In this document: piece after piece, positions 13,517-21,840 of the stretch
How the letters are laid out: each line of letters starts with the position of its first letter
Position numbering within the stretch: position 1 is the first letter of the stretch
Virus record (IMG/VR): IMGVR_UViG_3300017987_000281
Span: 1-28,903 of that record
Strand: one strand, 5' to 3'
Source of the DNA: a virus
DNA: 28,903 bases
Position numbers and translations under genes: made by a program
The notes under the pieces: model-generated
What the model was told of the DNA's origin: nothing
Database searches by the model: none
The model's input: only the letters and a program-made list of their open reading frames with translations

Positions 13517-15228
13517 TAGAACAGTTCCCCGGAGCCGGCGACCATGGCGGCGAAGTTGGCGACGTTGGCGATCGCGGCGAACCCTTGGGCGACCGGGTCT
13601 TCCTCGCGGGAGTCGTCACCGAAGGAGATGACCGGCCGGCCCGAGGATTTGCGGTCCCCGGAGCGTTTGATGGCCATGATCTGGTCGGTGTAAATGACAC
13701 CTTTGCGTTCGGCGGAGACACGGGAGCCGAGGCGGATGTCCTCGCCGAGGACGAACGGGGCGCCGTCACCGACATCGAACTTGAAGCTGGTGTAGGGCCG
13801 TGTGGCGTACCAGCCTTGGCGGGCGGTTTGGACGCTGGACAGGGTGAACGCCGAACCGCCGGGGGACTCGAAGTGCTCATTGCGGGCATAGGAGCCGACG
13901 GCGGCGGCGCGGCGCGGGTCGACGAACGGCATGAACGCCAGGAACACGTCGTCGAGCTGGCCCTGATACAGGTTGTCCAAACCTTCGGAGCCGGTGAGCT
14001 GGGCGGGCGCCCCGGGGATGGTGGAGATCGCGGTAGCTATCTGCGAGAGGCCGTACCTGATCCCCCAGGTGATGGCCTGGTTCACCCATGATGGGGACCG
14101 CCCCCCGACCACCACCGTCACCGCTTTGGCTTTGTGCACCACCATCGTTCGGCCACTGACCCCGCCGTATCCGGTGTCGCGGTAGACGAACGGCGGCCGC
14201 TTCGGCGCCACACCGAGAATCTTGCGGATGAACGGGTCGGTCTCCCCGTCCCCGTCCCCGTCAACGGCGATCAGCGTCTCAGTGAACAGGTTGTCGGCGG
14301 TGACCGCGAACAGGTTGATCGCCCCGTCGATGGCCGTGCCGGTCGGGCCGTCCACACCGGACTGGTCCTCGAAGGACAGGATCACGCACGCCCGGGTCGG
14401 TTTGAGCAGCTGACCCAACGCCTCCCCGAACACCGAGGTGTACGGCGGCGGGTCCCCCGGCAGCCAGGTGTAGGCCCGGCAGATGACGCCCGCATCCTTC
14501 ATGACCGGCGTCAGCACCGTCTGGGCGTCTTTCCAGCGGGAGCCGAACGTCACCCACCGGGACTGATCGACCAGCGGCCGCACCGGCATCACCTGCACCG
14601 GCCACGACAGCGGGGAGATGTTGTTCAGCCACGACAGCGGATCGAACACGTTACGAGGCACCGGCCAGAACCCGTTCAACGTGTAGATGCGGAACAGGTT
14701 GATCCACACCGCCGTCGCGCAGGCGGTCACACAAGGACCGCCCCACAAAAACATGCGCAAGGGCTGCACAGCGTGCGGCAGCATCGGGGTGGCCGCCAGC
14801 ATGATGTGCTGCAGATGAATCCGGTTTGACACGGCGTTGATGGTGGTGACCGTCGGCTGGCCCTGGCGTTCCTCGTCGACGATCGTCTCCACTTTGCCGC
14901 CCCACCGGTTACGCCAGTCGGTCGGCTTGTCCGGGTCGGGGTCGATCGTCAGGTGCAGATCCTCAGCCGGCCGGGTTTTGAACATCAGGATTTCGCGCAG
15001 CCAGTCGTTGTCGGCGCCGACGATCTCCACCCGCGCCATCCCGTTGTCGTGGGCGATCTCCTCGCACTCCCACGATTCCGGCAGCGCCACCCGGGCGATC
15101 AGCCGCATCTCCTTATCCCACAAACGGATCAGGGGTTGTTTGATCTGCCGGGACCGGTAGGCGTGGCGGCGGTCGAGCAGCTGCTGCTCGATCTCCCGGA
15201 ACGTCGAGGCGGGCAGCAGCGAGGTCAC
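13516..15228 (-). CDS. minor tail protein, ReqiPepy6 Gp37-like family
   Basis: This 570-residue protein matches in position and sequence feel the Gp37-like (tail-associated hub) proteins of actinobacteriophages. It begins MTSLLPASTFREIEQQLLDRR, a pattern I recall from these hub proteins. It then has LIRLWDKEMRLIARV, WGGKVETIVDEERQGQPT and AYTWLPGDPPPYTS stretches, and ends with a beta-rich part containing VGDGAPFVLGEDIRLG and IKRSGDRKSSGRPVISFGDD, a common feature where hub proteins describe an opening to a ring. The GTG at 15228 overlaps the distal tail protein stop by four bases, and the stop at 13516 overlaps the next GTG by one base. Confidence 0.85.
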   Translation of the reverse strand: MTSLLPASTFREIEQQLLDRRHAYRSRQIKQPLIRLWDKEMRLIARVALPESWECEEIAHDNGMARVEIVGADNDWLREILMFKTRPAEDLHLTIDPDPDKPTDWRNRWGGKVETIVDEERQGQPTVTTINAVSNRIHLQHIMLAATPMLPHAVQPLRMFLWGGPCVTACATAVWINLFRIYTLNGFWPVPRNVFDPLSWLNNISPLSWPVQVMPVRPLVDQSRWVTFGSRWKDAQTVLTPVMKDAGVICRAYTWLPGDPPPYTSVFGEALGQLLKPTRACVILSFEDQSGVDGPTGTAIDGAINLFAVTADNLFTETLIAVDGDGDGETDPFIRKILGVAPKRPPFVYRDTGYGGVSGRTMVVHKAKAVTVVVGGRSPSWVNQAITWGIRYGLSQIATAISTIPGAPAQLTGSEGLDNLYQGQLDDVFLAFMPFVDPRRAAAVGSYARNEHFESPGGSAFTLSSVQTARQGWYATRPYTSFKFDVGDGAPFVLGEDIRLGSRVSAERKGVIYTDQIMAIKRSGDRKSSGRPVISFGDDSREEDPVAQGFAAIANVANFAAMVAGSGELF

Positions 15229-16232
15229 GAGATGGCCCGCTCGTAGCGTTGCGGCAACCGCACCGACACCCTGGCCCCGTCGGTGTCGTGATACACCGGC
15301 AGCGTCGCCACCGTGCCCGGGGCGATCGGCTGGGTGAACCCCTGGCCGTGGAACCGTTCCAGCACCGTCAGACCGGACTCGCCGTACTGGCCGAACAGCC
15401 AGGACAGCAGCTCGGAGTTGCGGACGATCTGGCGGGTCCAGTCATCGACCGGGTCGATCGCCGAGATCGCGATCCGGTTCTCCGGGTTGGTGTCGACGAT
15501 GATGTGCTCGCCGGCCGCCAGCTCGGGCACCGCGATCATCCGCCCGGAGGTGCCGTCGGGCAGCCAGCAGCGGCCCGGCGCGGAGACGGTGTAGATCGGC
15601 CACGATGGGGCGGTGCCGCGGTTGGCGACCTTGAAGCGGCCCACACCGACGGTGATCGTCGGGGCCAGCAGCCCGTCACCATCCTTGATGGTGGTGGTGG
15701 TGGCCATCGCGTTGACCCAGTCCGGTGGCTGCAGGTCGGGCATCCGCCAGCGCGGCTCCCCGTCGGTGGCCAGCAGGATGTCCCACTCCTGCACATAGTT
15801 CTGGTAGCCCGGGTCGTCGGACAGTTCGGTCTGGACGGCTTCGACGAGCTGCATCGGCAGCCACAGCTCCCCGGTGCGGCGGGTGAACGTGCACCAGCAA
15901 CCCGGCTTATCCCCGGTCATGCCGTTCCAAAATTTGGCTTCGACGTCCTGCCAGCCGAACTCGCTGTCGGAGCAGATGGCGATGCGGGTGGAGATCTCGC
16001 GGCGTTCGTCGACGGTGCGCTCGAACCGGGGTGCGCCGTAGGCGGGCTCATGCCAGATGGAGCGGAACGGCCGGTGGACCAGGCCGCGGATCGGCCCGGA
16101 GATGAAAACCCCCTCGGCGCCCTCGTTGTGGCCGGACAGATGCCACACATCGGGGCGGTCCTCGTTGCCGATCCACTTGTTCGACATGCCCGCGGCCCGC
16201 AGATAGCCGGGGAGGTCTTTCCAGGCGGTCAT
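15225..16232 (-). CDS. minor tail protein (distal tail-like)
   Basis: This 335-residue protein begins MTAWKDLPGYLRAAG at an ATG overlapping the tape measure stop (ATGA). Its place directly after the tape measure and its make-up (an early beta-rich region with GVFISGPIRGLVHRPFRSIW, a middle with KFWNGMTGDKPGCWCTFTRRTGELWLPMQL, and a later beta domain) fit the distal tail protein that links the tube to the tail tip. The later part (about 195-335) has FKVANRGTAPSWPIYTVSAPG and HIIVDTNPENRIAISAID, which looks like a second beta-sandwich (galectin-like) domain common in siphophage distal tail proteins. The longer frame to 16559 lies inside the tape measure gene and is not credible. Confidence 0.8.
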   Translation of the reverse strand: MTAWKDLPGYLRAAGMSNKWIGNEDRPDVWHLSGHNEGAEGVFISGPIRGLVHRPFRSIWHEPAYGAPRFERTVDERREISTRIAICSDSEFGWQDVEAKFWNGMTGDKPGCWCTFTRRTGELWLPMQLVEAVQTELSDDPGYQNYVQEWDILLATDGEPRWRMPDLQPPDWVNAMATTTTIKDGDGLLAPTITVGVGRFKVANRGTAPSWPIYTVSAPGRCWLPDGTSGRMIAVPELAAGEHIIVDTNPENRIAISAIDPVDDWTRQIVRNSELLSWLFGQYGESGLTVLERFHGQGFTQPIAPGTVATLPVYHDTDGARVSVRLPQRYERAIS

Positions 16233-19200
16233 CCGCCCATGCCGATCGGCAGGCGCGGGGCGCGGTTGATGTTGTTCTGCCGGGCTTTCTCCACCGCGGC
16301 CGGGTCGGCCCCGACGGGTGAGTTGTTGAAGTTCTGGCTGTTGTCGACGTTGACGATGGTGGCCGGGCCGGGGGGTGCGCCGCCGCCGTGCACACCGGCG
16401 GCCGGCATCGGCGGTGCGGTGATGTCGGGCAGCCCGAACGCATCGTTGGAGGTGCCGGTGTCCTCGGCCATGCCGCCGCTGAGCAGCGGCCCGGCCAGGG
16501 CGCCGATCAGGCTGTCGGCGGCCTGCAACGGCATGATGTTGTCCAGGCCGGGGAGCCAACTGCCGATGCCGAAGGTGTCGCCGAGGAAGCTGGAGAAGAT
16601 CGAGCCGAGCCCACCGAGCTGGGAGCCGGCGCCGCCGCGCTGCCGTTCGGCTTTGCGCTCCTCGGTCTTGGAGACCTCTTTGGCTTTGGTGAACCGGCCT
16701 TTGGCGGCTTCGGCGGCGTCGGTGGCGGCGTAGGCGGCGTCCTCGCGGGCGCGGGCCGCCTTGCGCTCAGCCTCAAGGACTTTGCGGTCGGCGCCGGCGA
16801 TCGCGGTCTCGTCAGCGTTGGGGTCGTCGTCGAGGGCGGCGCGGGCATCGCGGGCCTCCTGGGCGGCGATCTCGGCGTCCTGGACGGCGATCGCCGAGTC
16901 CTCGACGCGGCGGCGGGCGTTGCGCAGGGCACGCTCGTCGACCCGGTAATAGCCCAGTTCGCCGTATTCGTCGACGCCGGGGGTGCCGATACCCGGCTCG
17001 TAGCCGGGACCGTAGGCGTTGACCAGTTCGGAGTTGACCTGCGGGTCGTAGGTCAGCCCGGAGGTGTCCACCGTGGGCAGGGGCGGGAGGCTGGACATCG
17101 CCGAGCTGCCAGGCACCGACGGTGTAGCGGCCGGGGCAGGTTTAGCCGCCGTCGACGGCGCCGGCTTCGGCGGGGTTTTCGCCCCCGGCAACTGCGGGGT
17201 GTTGACGGTGTGGGCGTGGACGTGATCCATGTGGTTCTGCGTCGGGTCACCGCGGTCACCCATCGCCGAGGAGGTGCCGTCGGCGTTCCACTGCCGTTGC
17301 TGCCACAAAACATAATCAATGCCGAGGGCGGCGGCGTTGGCCAGCAGATACTGGGCCACCCGGTCGCCGTAGGCCTTACCCGAGGCTGACCCCCAGTCGG
17401 GGATCATGATGTCGATCGCCTCACCGCGGAAGTGCTCGTTGAACCCGTCCTGGGGCCGCCACCCGCCGATGGTGGTGATCTCGGGGAACGCCGCCTCCAC
17501 CGCCCGTTTAGCGGCCACAGTGTTGGGTTGCAGGCCTTTCTCGCTGCCGGTGGAGCCGTCCCCGGAACCAACGCCGGCGGGGATACCGGCGCCGAGCAGG
17601 GCGCCGGCGTTGATGCCGACCACCGCGGCGCTGGCGTCGTCGAGGAACGCCTGGATATCGGCCGAAGCCTGGTCCAGGCCGGTCACCTCGACCGGGATCG
17701 ACACGTCCTTGCCGTCGAGATTCTCGACGGTCGCGGTGAAGTCGGTGGTGGCCTCATCAGCCGCACCGGCTTTCTCGGCGGCCCCGTCCAGCGCCTCGTG
17801 CAGTTTGGTGGGGTCAATGGCTTTCATGGCTTCGCCGGTGGCGGTGAGTCCTTCGCCCCAGCCGAACGCTTCCTCGGCCTGCTCCCGCAAAGTGCGCGCG
17901 GTCTCGTCGTCGCCGCGGATATCGGCCTGCCACGCTTGGAACTTCAGCATGGCGCCCTGGACGTCGCCGATGGGTTGGATGATCTGCCCGATCATCGACG
18001 CGGCGTCACCGAAGGCGCGGACGATGAACGCGCCGGCGTCGATGGCGACATGGCCCATCGTGACGAAGAAGTCGGTGATCTCCTCGCGGTGCTCGATGAC
18101 CCAGTCGGCCAGCTTCTGCAACGCCGGCCCGGCCACCTCGGCCAAGGACTGCTGAATACCGTCGGCGGCGACCTCGATCGAGCGTTTCGCCGACTCCCAC
18201 GACGCCGCCGCCGTCCCCCCGACAGTCTCGGCGGCCTGCTCGACCGCGCCCTCCACCTGACCGAACTCATCGACCGCGGTCGACAAATCCATGCTGTTGA
18301 TGGCATCGCCGAGATCCTCGGCCTTCGTCCCGAACAGGGCGACCTGAATCTGGGCGCGTTTGGTGGGGTCCTCCACCGCCGCGATCCGCGACACCACCTC
18401 CTGGAACATCCGCTTGGCGGTGTCCCCGCCGGCGGCGAACGCCTCAGTCGTCGCTTTCCACGACAGGCCAAGATCTTTGTAGGCCTTGCCGGTGGACTCC
18501 GAGCCGTCGATCGCCCGGATCGTGAACTCTTTGAGGGCGTCGGCGGCGGTGTCGGTGTCGCGGGCGCCGCCCTGCACCGCCTGGGCGATCAGCCCGAACG
18601 CTTCCTCCCCCGACAGCCCCAGCTTGCGGAACTGGGTGCCGTACTCGTTGATCGTGTCCAGCAGATCGTTCGAGACGTTCAGCCCGTTCTGCTGGGCGCG
18701 GACAATCAAATCCAGCGCGCCGGTGACATCGTCAGCCAGGCCGGTGCGCACCGCCTGCTGCGCCGAGCGCACCGCGGCGGGGATGTCCTCCCCGGTGACG
18801 GTGGCCACGGTGGACAGCTGCTCGACGATGCGCTGCACATCAGCCTCGGAGGCATCAGCGTCGATCAGCCCGCCCTGGATGGCGGCGCGGGCCGCATCCA
18901 TGTTCGATTCGATCGAATCACCGAAATTGCCGACATAGGCCTCGGCCGCGGCGCGGGCGATCGGTTTGATCTGCTCAGCGGTCAAGCCCAGCTTCGCGGC
19001 GACGTTGGCCTGCTCCTGCAGCTGATCCATGCCGGCCAGAATGTTGTCGGCGAGGATCTTCCCGGCGCCCAGGCCGAGCGCGGCGGCGGCGGTCAACGCC
19101 AAACCGATCGGCCCGGCCTTGGTGCCGAGGGCGGCGATCGGCCCGCCGAAACCGTCGACGAACCCGGCCGCGGCGGCCGAGCCGCTGCTGGCCGCCGCCC

Positions 19201-19627
19201 CACCCGCACCGCGCAGCTTGTCGAAGAACGAGGTCGAGGATTGCGCGACGCGGTCCTGGGCGCGGCGCAGCTCCTCATAGCCGGCGGTGGCGTCCTTCGT
19301 GATGCGTTTGGCGTCGCGGCGGGCCTTGTTCAGCCGCTCCTCAGCCGCCACAATCTGATCGGTCTTACCCCCGGCGCGGGCTTTAGCGAGCCGCTCTTCC
19401 TCGACGCGGACCTTGCCGATCGCGTCCTCAGCCTTGTCGCGCAGCTTGCCGTAGGCGTCGGTGGCGCGTTTGATGTCGGCCTCGGTGTTGTCGGCCAACG
19501 ACTTCGAGGCTTTCTTGCCGACATCACCGAACGCCTTCGACAGCTTGGAGGTGACCTGCCGGTCGATGCCGTCGAAGGACAGGATCACCGGCAGGGTGTA
19601 GTAGCCGATGTCGGTGCCCTCAGCCAT
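16229..19627 (-). CDS. tape measure protein with M15-like peptidase motif
   Basis: This 1132-residue protein should set tail length (by the usual rule of about 0.15 nm per residue, roughly 170 nm) and is ejected ahead of the DNA. The first 140 residues are charged helix (coiled coil). A Gly, Ala-rich hydrophobic region lies near 165-210 (GPIGLALTAAAALGLGAGKIL). Residues about 215-520 are the TP901-type tape measure core (RIVEQLSTVATVTGEDIPAAVRSAQQAV; QVALFGTKAEDLGDAINSM). Around 725-810 is an inserted domain with H732-x-x-G-x-A-x-D739 and H799-M-D-H802-V-H804, the layout of M15-type zinc peptidases (D-Ala-D-Ala carboxypeptidases). A Pro, Ala-rich linker follows, then a helical charged region (930-1030) and a C-terminal stretch with Gly and Pro-rich loops. 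It ends with an ATGA overlap into the next gene. Confidence 0.95.
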   Translation of the reverse strand: MAEGTDIGYYTLPVILSFDGIDRQVTSKLSKAFGDVGKKASKSLADNTEADIKRATDAYGKLRDKAEDAIGKVRVEEERLAKARAGGKTDQIVAAEERLNKARRDAKRITKDATAGYEELRRAQDRVAQSSTSFFDKLRGAGGAAASSGSAAAAGFVDGFGGPIAALGTKAGPIGLALTAAAALGLGAGKILADNILAGMDQLQEQANVAAKLGLTAEQIKPIARAAAEAYVGNFGDSIESNMDAARAAIQGGLIDADASEADVQRIVEQLSTVATVTGEDIPAAVRSAQQAVRTGLADDVTGALDLIVRAQQNGLNVSNDLLDTINEYGTQFRKLGLSGEEAFGLIAQAVQGGARDTDTAADALKEFTIRAIDGSESTGKAYKDLGLSWKATTEAFAAGGDTAKRMFQEVVSRIAAVEDPTKRAQIQVALFGTKAEDLGDAINSMDLSTAVDEFGQVEGAVEQAAETVGGTAAASWESAKRSIEVAADGIQQSLAEVAGPALQKLADWVIEHREEITDFFVTMGHVAIDAGAFIVRAFGDAASMIGQIIQPIGDVQGAMLKFQAWQADIRGDDETARTLREQAEEAFGWGEGLTATGEAMKAIDPTKLHEALDGAAEKAGAADEATTDFTATVENLDGKDVSIPVEVTGLDQASADIQAFLDDASAAVVGINAGALLGAGIPAGVGSGDGSTGSEKGLQPNTVAAKRAVEAAFPEITTIGGWRPQDGFNEHFRGEAIDIMIPDWGSASGKAYGDRVAQYLLANAAALGIDYVLWQQRQWNADGTSSAMGDRGDPTQNHMDHVHAHTVNTPQLPGAKTPPKPAPSTAAKPAPAATPSVPGSSAMSSLPPLPTVDTSGLTYDPQVNSELVNAYGPGYEPGIGTPGVDEYGELGYYRVDERALRNARRRVEDSAIAVQDAEIAAQEARDARAALDDDPNADETAIAGADRKVLEAERKAARAREDAAYAATDAAEAAKGRFTKAKEVSKTEERKAERQRGGAGSQLGGLGSIFSSFLGDTFGIGSWLPGLDNIMPLQAADSLIGALAGPLLSGGMAEDTGTSNDAFGLPDITAPPMPAAGVHGGGAPPGPATIVNVDNSQNFNNSPVGADPAAVEKARQNNINRAPRLPIGMGG

Positions 19628-19631
19628 GCCT

Positions 19632-19639
19632 CACCTCCT
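19632..19639 (-). promoter_or_regulatory. ribosome binding site of the tape measure gene
   Basis: On the minus strand this reads AGGAGGTG, four bases before the ATG at 19627. It is a near-perfect match to the 16S anti-Shine-Dalgarno and lies in the longest intergenic gap of the window (33 bases). Confidence 0.8.
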
Positions 19640-19660
19640 GCCCGGCTCGCGCGTCAGCCA

Positions 19661-19936
19661 CTAGCTGTTGTGGCGTTCCATCGCCGCGGAGAACAGCTGC
19701 AGGAACTCCTTGAAGTGCCGGAACGGCATCTTCGCCAGGCGTGCCCACTGCTCCTCGCCGAGCAGGCTGGCCACCACGTCGTCGTAGGTGGCCCGGCCCG
19801 AGGCGACCCGGCCGGCGGCCACGATCGCCCCCGTCGGCCAGTCATCCTGATCGGCCGGCCAACTGAACCGTTCGCCGTGCAACTCGACGACGACGGTGTC
19901 CTCGCCGGGAGCCGGGGTTTCGGTTTTCTTAGCCAT
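19661..19936 (-). CDS. second tail assembly chaperone-type protein (single domain)
   Basis: This 91-residue protein begins MAKKTETPAPGEDTVVVELHGER, starting at an ATG inside the last codons of the previous gene with AAAGG six bases before it. Its core (FSWPADQDDWPTGAI, then a helix-rich SLLGEEQWARLAKMPFRHFKEFLQL) aligns by eye with the N-terminal domain of the 264-residue protein upstream: both have a proline-aspartate-tryptophan-proline element and an LLGxxQW element. I infer that the two are paralogous chaperone domains. There is no following frame overlapping its end into which a frameshift could read. The tape measure gene begins after 33 bases. Confidence 0.75.
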   Translation of the reverse strand: MAKKTETPAPGEDTVVVELHGERFSWPADQDDWPTGAIVAAGRVASGRATYDDVVASLLGEEQWARLAKMPFRHFKEFLQLFSAAMERHNS

Positions 19937-20723
19937 CGGTGCCTTTCATACGTCTTTGGGCGTTGGCGCGGGCCTGGTCGAGGCCGCTGGCCAGCCGGTC
20001 ACCGCGGGCCACCCGGCGGGCCTCGTAGGCGGCCAACGCTTTGGCTTTCGCGGCGGCTTCGGCTTTCCGTTCGGCGATCTGCGCGGCGGTCAAAGGCCGC
20101 GCCGGGTGCGCCCGACCGGCCAGCGGCTCATACAGATCCATCAGCAGCAGCTCGGTCGGTGAGCGGCGGTTCATCGCCACCGCCAACGCCGAATCAGCCG
20201 GCAGGTGGGTGATGCGGGCGTGGATCTGCCGCAGCGTCAACCGGCGGCGGCCCTGCTCGTCGAACCGGTATCGGTCCCGCAGATCCAACCCCCAGAACCG
20301 GTTCAAATCCGATTCGACGGCATCAGGCCAGGTGTCGATCAACGCCAGGGTGCGCAGGATGGAGCCGAACGCCAGGTCGTAACGTTCGGCGATGTCGTCG
20401 GTGCCGCGGCCCATTCCGACCGCCTCGGCGATCGCATGGCTGGCCGGCACCAGGTCGCGGCGGCGCGGCGCGAACGCCAGGAACAGCTCCCACTGGTCGC
20501 CGAGGAGTTCCTCGATGGCTTCGCTGACCGCGATGTGGTTGACCACCATCTCGCCGTCGCGGGACCCGATCGCCCGCCGGACCCGGGCCAGCGGCCAGGT
20601 GTCGACATCGCGGGGCACCTGCCAGCCGCGGCCGCCGAACCAGGCGAGGACGTCGTTGTCCCCGCGCGCCTCGGCGGCCAGCGGGTCAGGCGGCGTCGGG
20701 CTCGTCGTCGACGTCGTCGACAT
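19929..20723 (-). CDS. tail assembly chaperone with both domains in one frame
   Basis: This 264-residue protein looks like a tail assembly chaperone with two parts joined in a single frame. Residues about 27-100 (a WQVPRDVDTWPLARVRRAI segment and a helix-rich part with EELLGDQWELFLAFAP) resemble the N-terminal chaperone (lambda gpG-like) domain. Residues about 115-185 carry a distinctive pattern, AVESDLNRFWGLDLRDRYR and LTLRQIHARITHLPADSAL, which in related phages is normally found in the C-terminal (gpT-like) part made by a -1 frameshift. The last 60 residues are Ala, Arg and Lys-rich helix. The start ATG at 20723 lies in a low-complexity stretch and has no clear ribosome binding site, so the exact start is uncertain. 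It overlaps the next gene by eight bases. Confidence 0.8.
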   Translation of the reverse strand: MSTTSTTSPTPPDPLAAEARGDNDVLAWFGGRGWQVPRDVDTWPLARVRRAIGSRDGEMVVNHIAVSEAIEELLGDQWELFLAFAPRRRDLVPASHAIAEAVGMGRGTDDIAERYDLAFGSILRTLALIDTWPDAVESDLNRFWGLDLRDRYRFDEQGRRRLTLRQIHARITHLPADSALAVAMNRRSPTELLLMDLYEPLAGRAHPARPLTAAQIAERKAEAAAKAKALAAYEARRVARGDRLASGLDQARANAQRRMKGTDG

Positions 20724-20895
20724 CGGCGGCCGGGACCGGCGCCGCTACCGGCGGCGTGGGCGGGCCGTCGACCCGCACCGCCACCTTCTTCACATCCACC
20801 AGCGACACCGCCGAGGCCTTGTCGACCTTCAGCCGCTGCCCGACCGCGCGTTTGGCGGTGGCCTCGACGAACTCGATCAGCACCAGGTGGCGCAT
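20686..20895 (-). CDS. 69-residue protein after the tube gene, function unknown
   Basis: I read 69 residues from the ATG at 20895, which overlaps the tube protein stop. The body (HLVLIEFVEATAKRAVGQRLKV, then ASAVSLVDVKKVAVRVDG) looks like a small beta-rich domain with a KVDKASAVSLVD turn. The tail is Pro, Ala and Asp-rich (PPTPPVAAPVPAADVDDVDDEPDAA). Its last 38 bases overlap the next gene in another frame. A short gene here is common in these phages, and I cannot name its function. A longer frame upstream (to 21285) lies inside the tube gene and is not credible. Confidence 0.7.
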   Translation of the reverse strand: MRHLVLIEFVEATAKRAVGQRLKVDKASAVSLVDVKKVAVRVDGPPTPPVAAPVPAADVDDVDDEPDAA

Positions 20896-21410
20896 CAGGC
20901 GGGGGTGCCTTCCTGAATCAGCCAGTAAGCGCCGGCGACCGGCTCCAAAGCGCCGGTGACGGTGCGGCCGTTGATGTCCTGCTCCTGATTGTCGGTGGCC
21001 ACGAACAAGCCCACCTTCGCCAGGGACACCCACCGCTTCTTGTAGCCCTCGTCGTTGACGAACTCCAGGGCCACATAGCGGTACTTGACGGCGGGCACGT
21101 TGGCCGGGTCGGTCAGGTCCGCGGTCACGTCGTTGTCTTCGAGCAGGTTGAACTCGATGTCGACCTTCGGGTTCTTCACCCGCTCCTTGACGCGGCCCTG
21201 CTGCCAGGACATGACGTCGGTGCGCTCGATCTGGCGGTTCATCGCCACACCGGGGGTGCCCATCATCAGCCCGGCGGGCAGCCACGAGGCGTGCAGGTCG
21301 GTGTCGATGTCGGCGGGGCTGTGGGTTGCGGCCGCGTAGGTCACATCGGGGTCGAAGATGTAAACGTCGCCGGTCTCCCAGACCTGGATGTTGCTGGCGT
21401 CACCAGCCAT
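20895..21410 (-). CDS. major tail (tube) protein
   Basis: This 171-residue protein is the expected subunit of the tail tube. It begins MAGDASNIQVWETGDVYI, and the pattern of a short strand-rich start, a long loop with DTDLHASWLPAGLMMG, and later strands (KVDIEFNLLEDNDVTADLT, KYRYVALEFVNDEGYKKRWVSLAKVGLFVATDNQEQDIN) is that of actinobacteriophage tube proteins. GAGGAG lies six bases before the ATG at 21410. It sits between the tail terminator and the assembly chaperone-like genes, as expected for a siphovirus. The stop overlaps the next ATG (TGATG). Confidence 0.88.
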   Translation of the reverse strand: MAGDASNIQVWETGDVYIFDPDVTYAAATHSPADIDTDLHASWLPAGLMMGTPGVAMNRQIERTDVMSWQQGRVKERVKNPKVDIEFNLLEDNDVTADLTDPANVPAVKYRYVALEFVNDEGYKKRWVSLAKVGLFVATDNQEQDINGRTVTGALEPVAGAYWLIQEGTPA

Positions 21411-21435
21411 GACTATCTCCTCAGAGTAGCGGGGA

Positions 21436-21840
21436 TTATTGCGGTCTCACGGTGACCGGCACCGTGATCGACGCCAGGTAGGCGCCGGTCTCCCGGTCGC
21501 GTGCATCCAGCACGGCCGGGACGTTCTCGACGCGGACGATGTCCGCGGGGCGTTGGGTCAACAGGTGGTGGGCGGCGGCGGCCAGCACGTCGCGGGCCTC
21601 GGTGCGCCCCGCCGCCATTGCGGTCAACCTCAACACGATGCGCAGCAGATCCCGGCCGGCCAGCCACGGCCCGCCGGTCACCGCCGCGCCGCCGTCATCG
21701 GCGACCAGTAGCACCGGGGAGCCGTCCTCGGGCACGAACCCGGCGTCGACGTGCAGGGTGGCCGTCCAGTCCTCGTGGTTCTCGGCCCAGTCGGCGGCGA
21801 TCGAGTCCTTGAGAGCCTTGGCGGGGTCGGGTTGGGTCAC
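21436..21840 (-). CDS. tail terminator protein
   Basis: This 134-residue protein is the likely ring that caps the tail tube and joins it to the neck (lambda gpU or HK97 Tc1 role). It begins MTQPDPAKALKDSIAADWAE, has a strand segment DGSPVLLVADDGG, then DLLRIVLRLTAMAAGRTEARDVLAAAAHHLL (about 63-94), a strand-helix pattern common in terminators, and ends in LASITVPVTVRPQ. The start is GTG at 21840, overlapping the preceding stop by four bases. The next gene, the major tail protein, follows after 25 bases with its own ribosome binding site, in the standard order. Confidence 0.8.
   Translation of the reverse strand: MTQPDPAKALKDSIAADWAENHEDWTATLHVDAGFVPEDGSPVLLVADDGGAAVTGGPWLAGRDLLRIVLRLTAMAAGRTEARDVLAAAAHHLLTQRPADIVRVENVPAVLDARDRETGAYLASITVPVTVRPQ

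Noticed and set aside
15225-16559. Longer version of the distal tail-like gene starting at 16559
   Set aside because: The first 109 residues lie inside the tape measure gene and are Arg, Pro, His-rich out-of-frame sequence; the ATG at 16232 gives an ATGA overlap.
17432-20212. Very long plus-strand open frame opposite the tape measure gene
   Set aside because: It mirrors codon structure of the minus-strand tape measure and chaperone genes in GC-rich DNA, has low-complexity Gly, Arg, Val, Asp content, and no recognisable domain.
19661-20895. Programmed -1 frameshift in the chaperone region
   Set aside because: Each downstream frame is +1, not -1, relative to the one before it, I saw no clear slippery heptamer, and each gene has its own plausible start.
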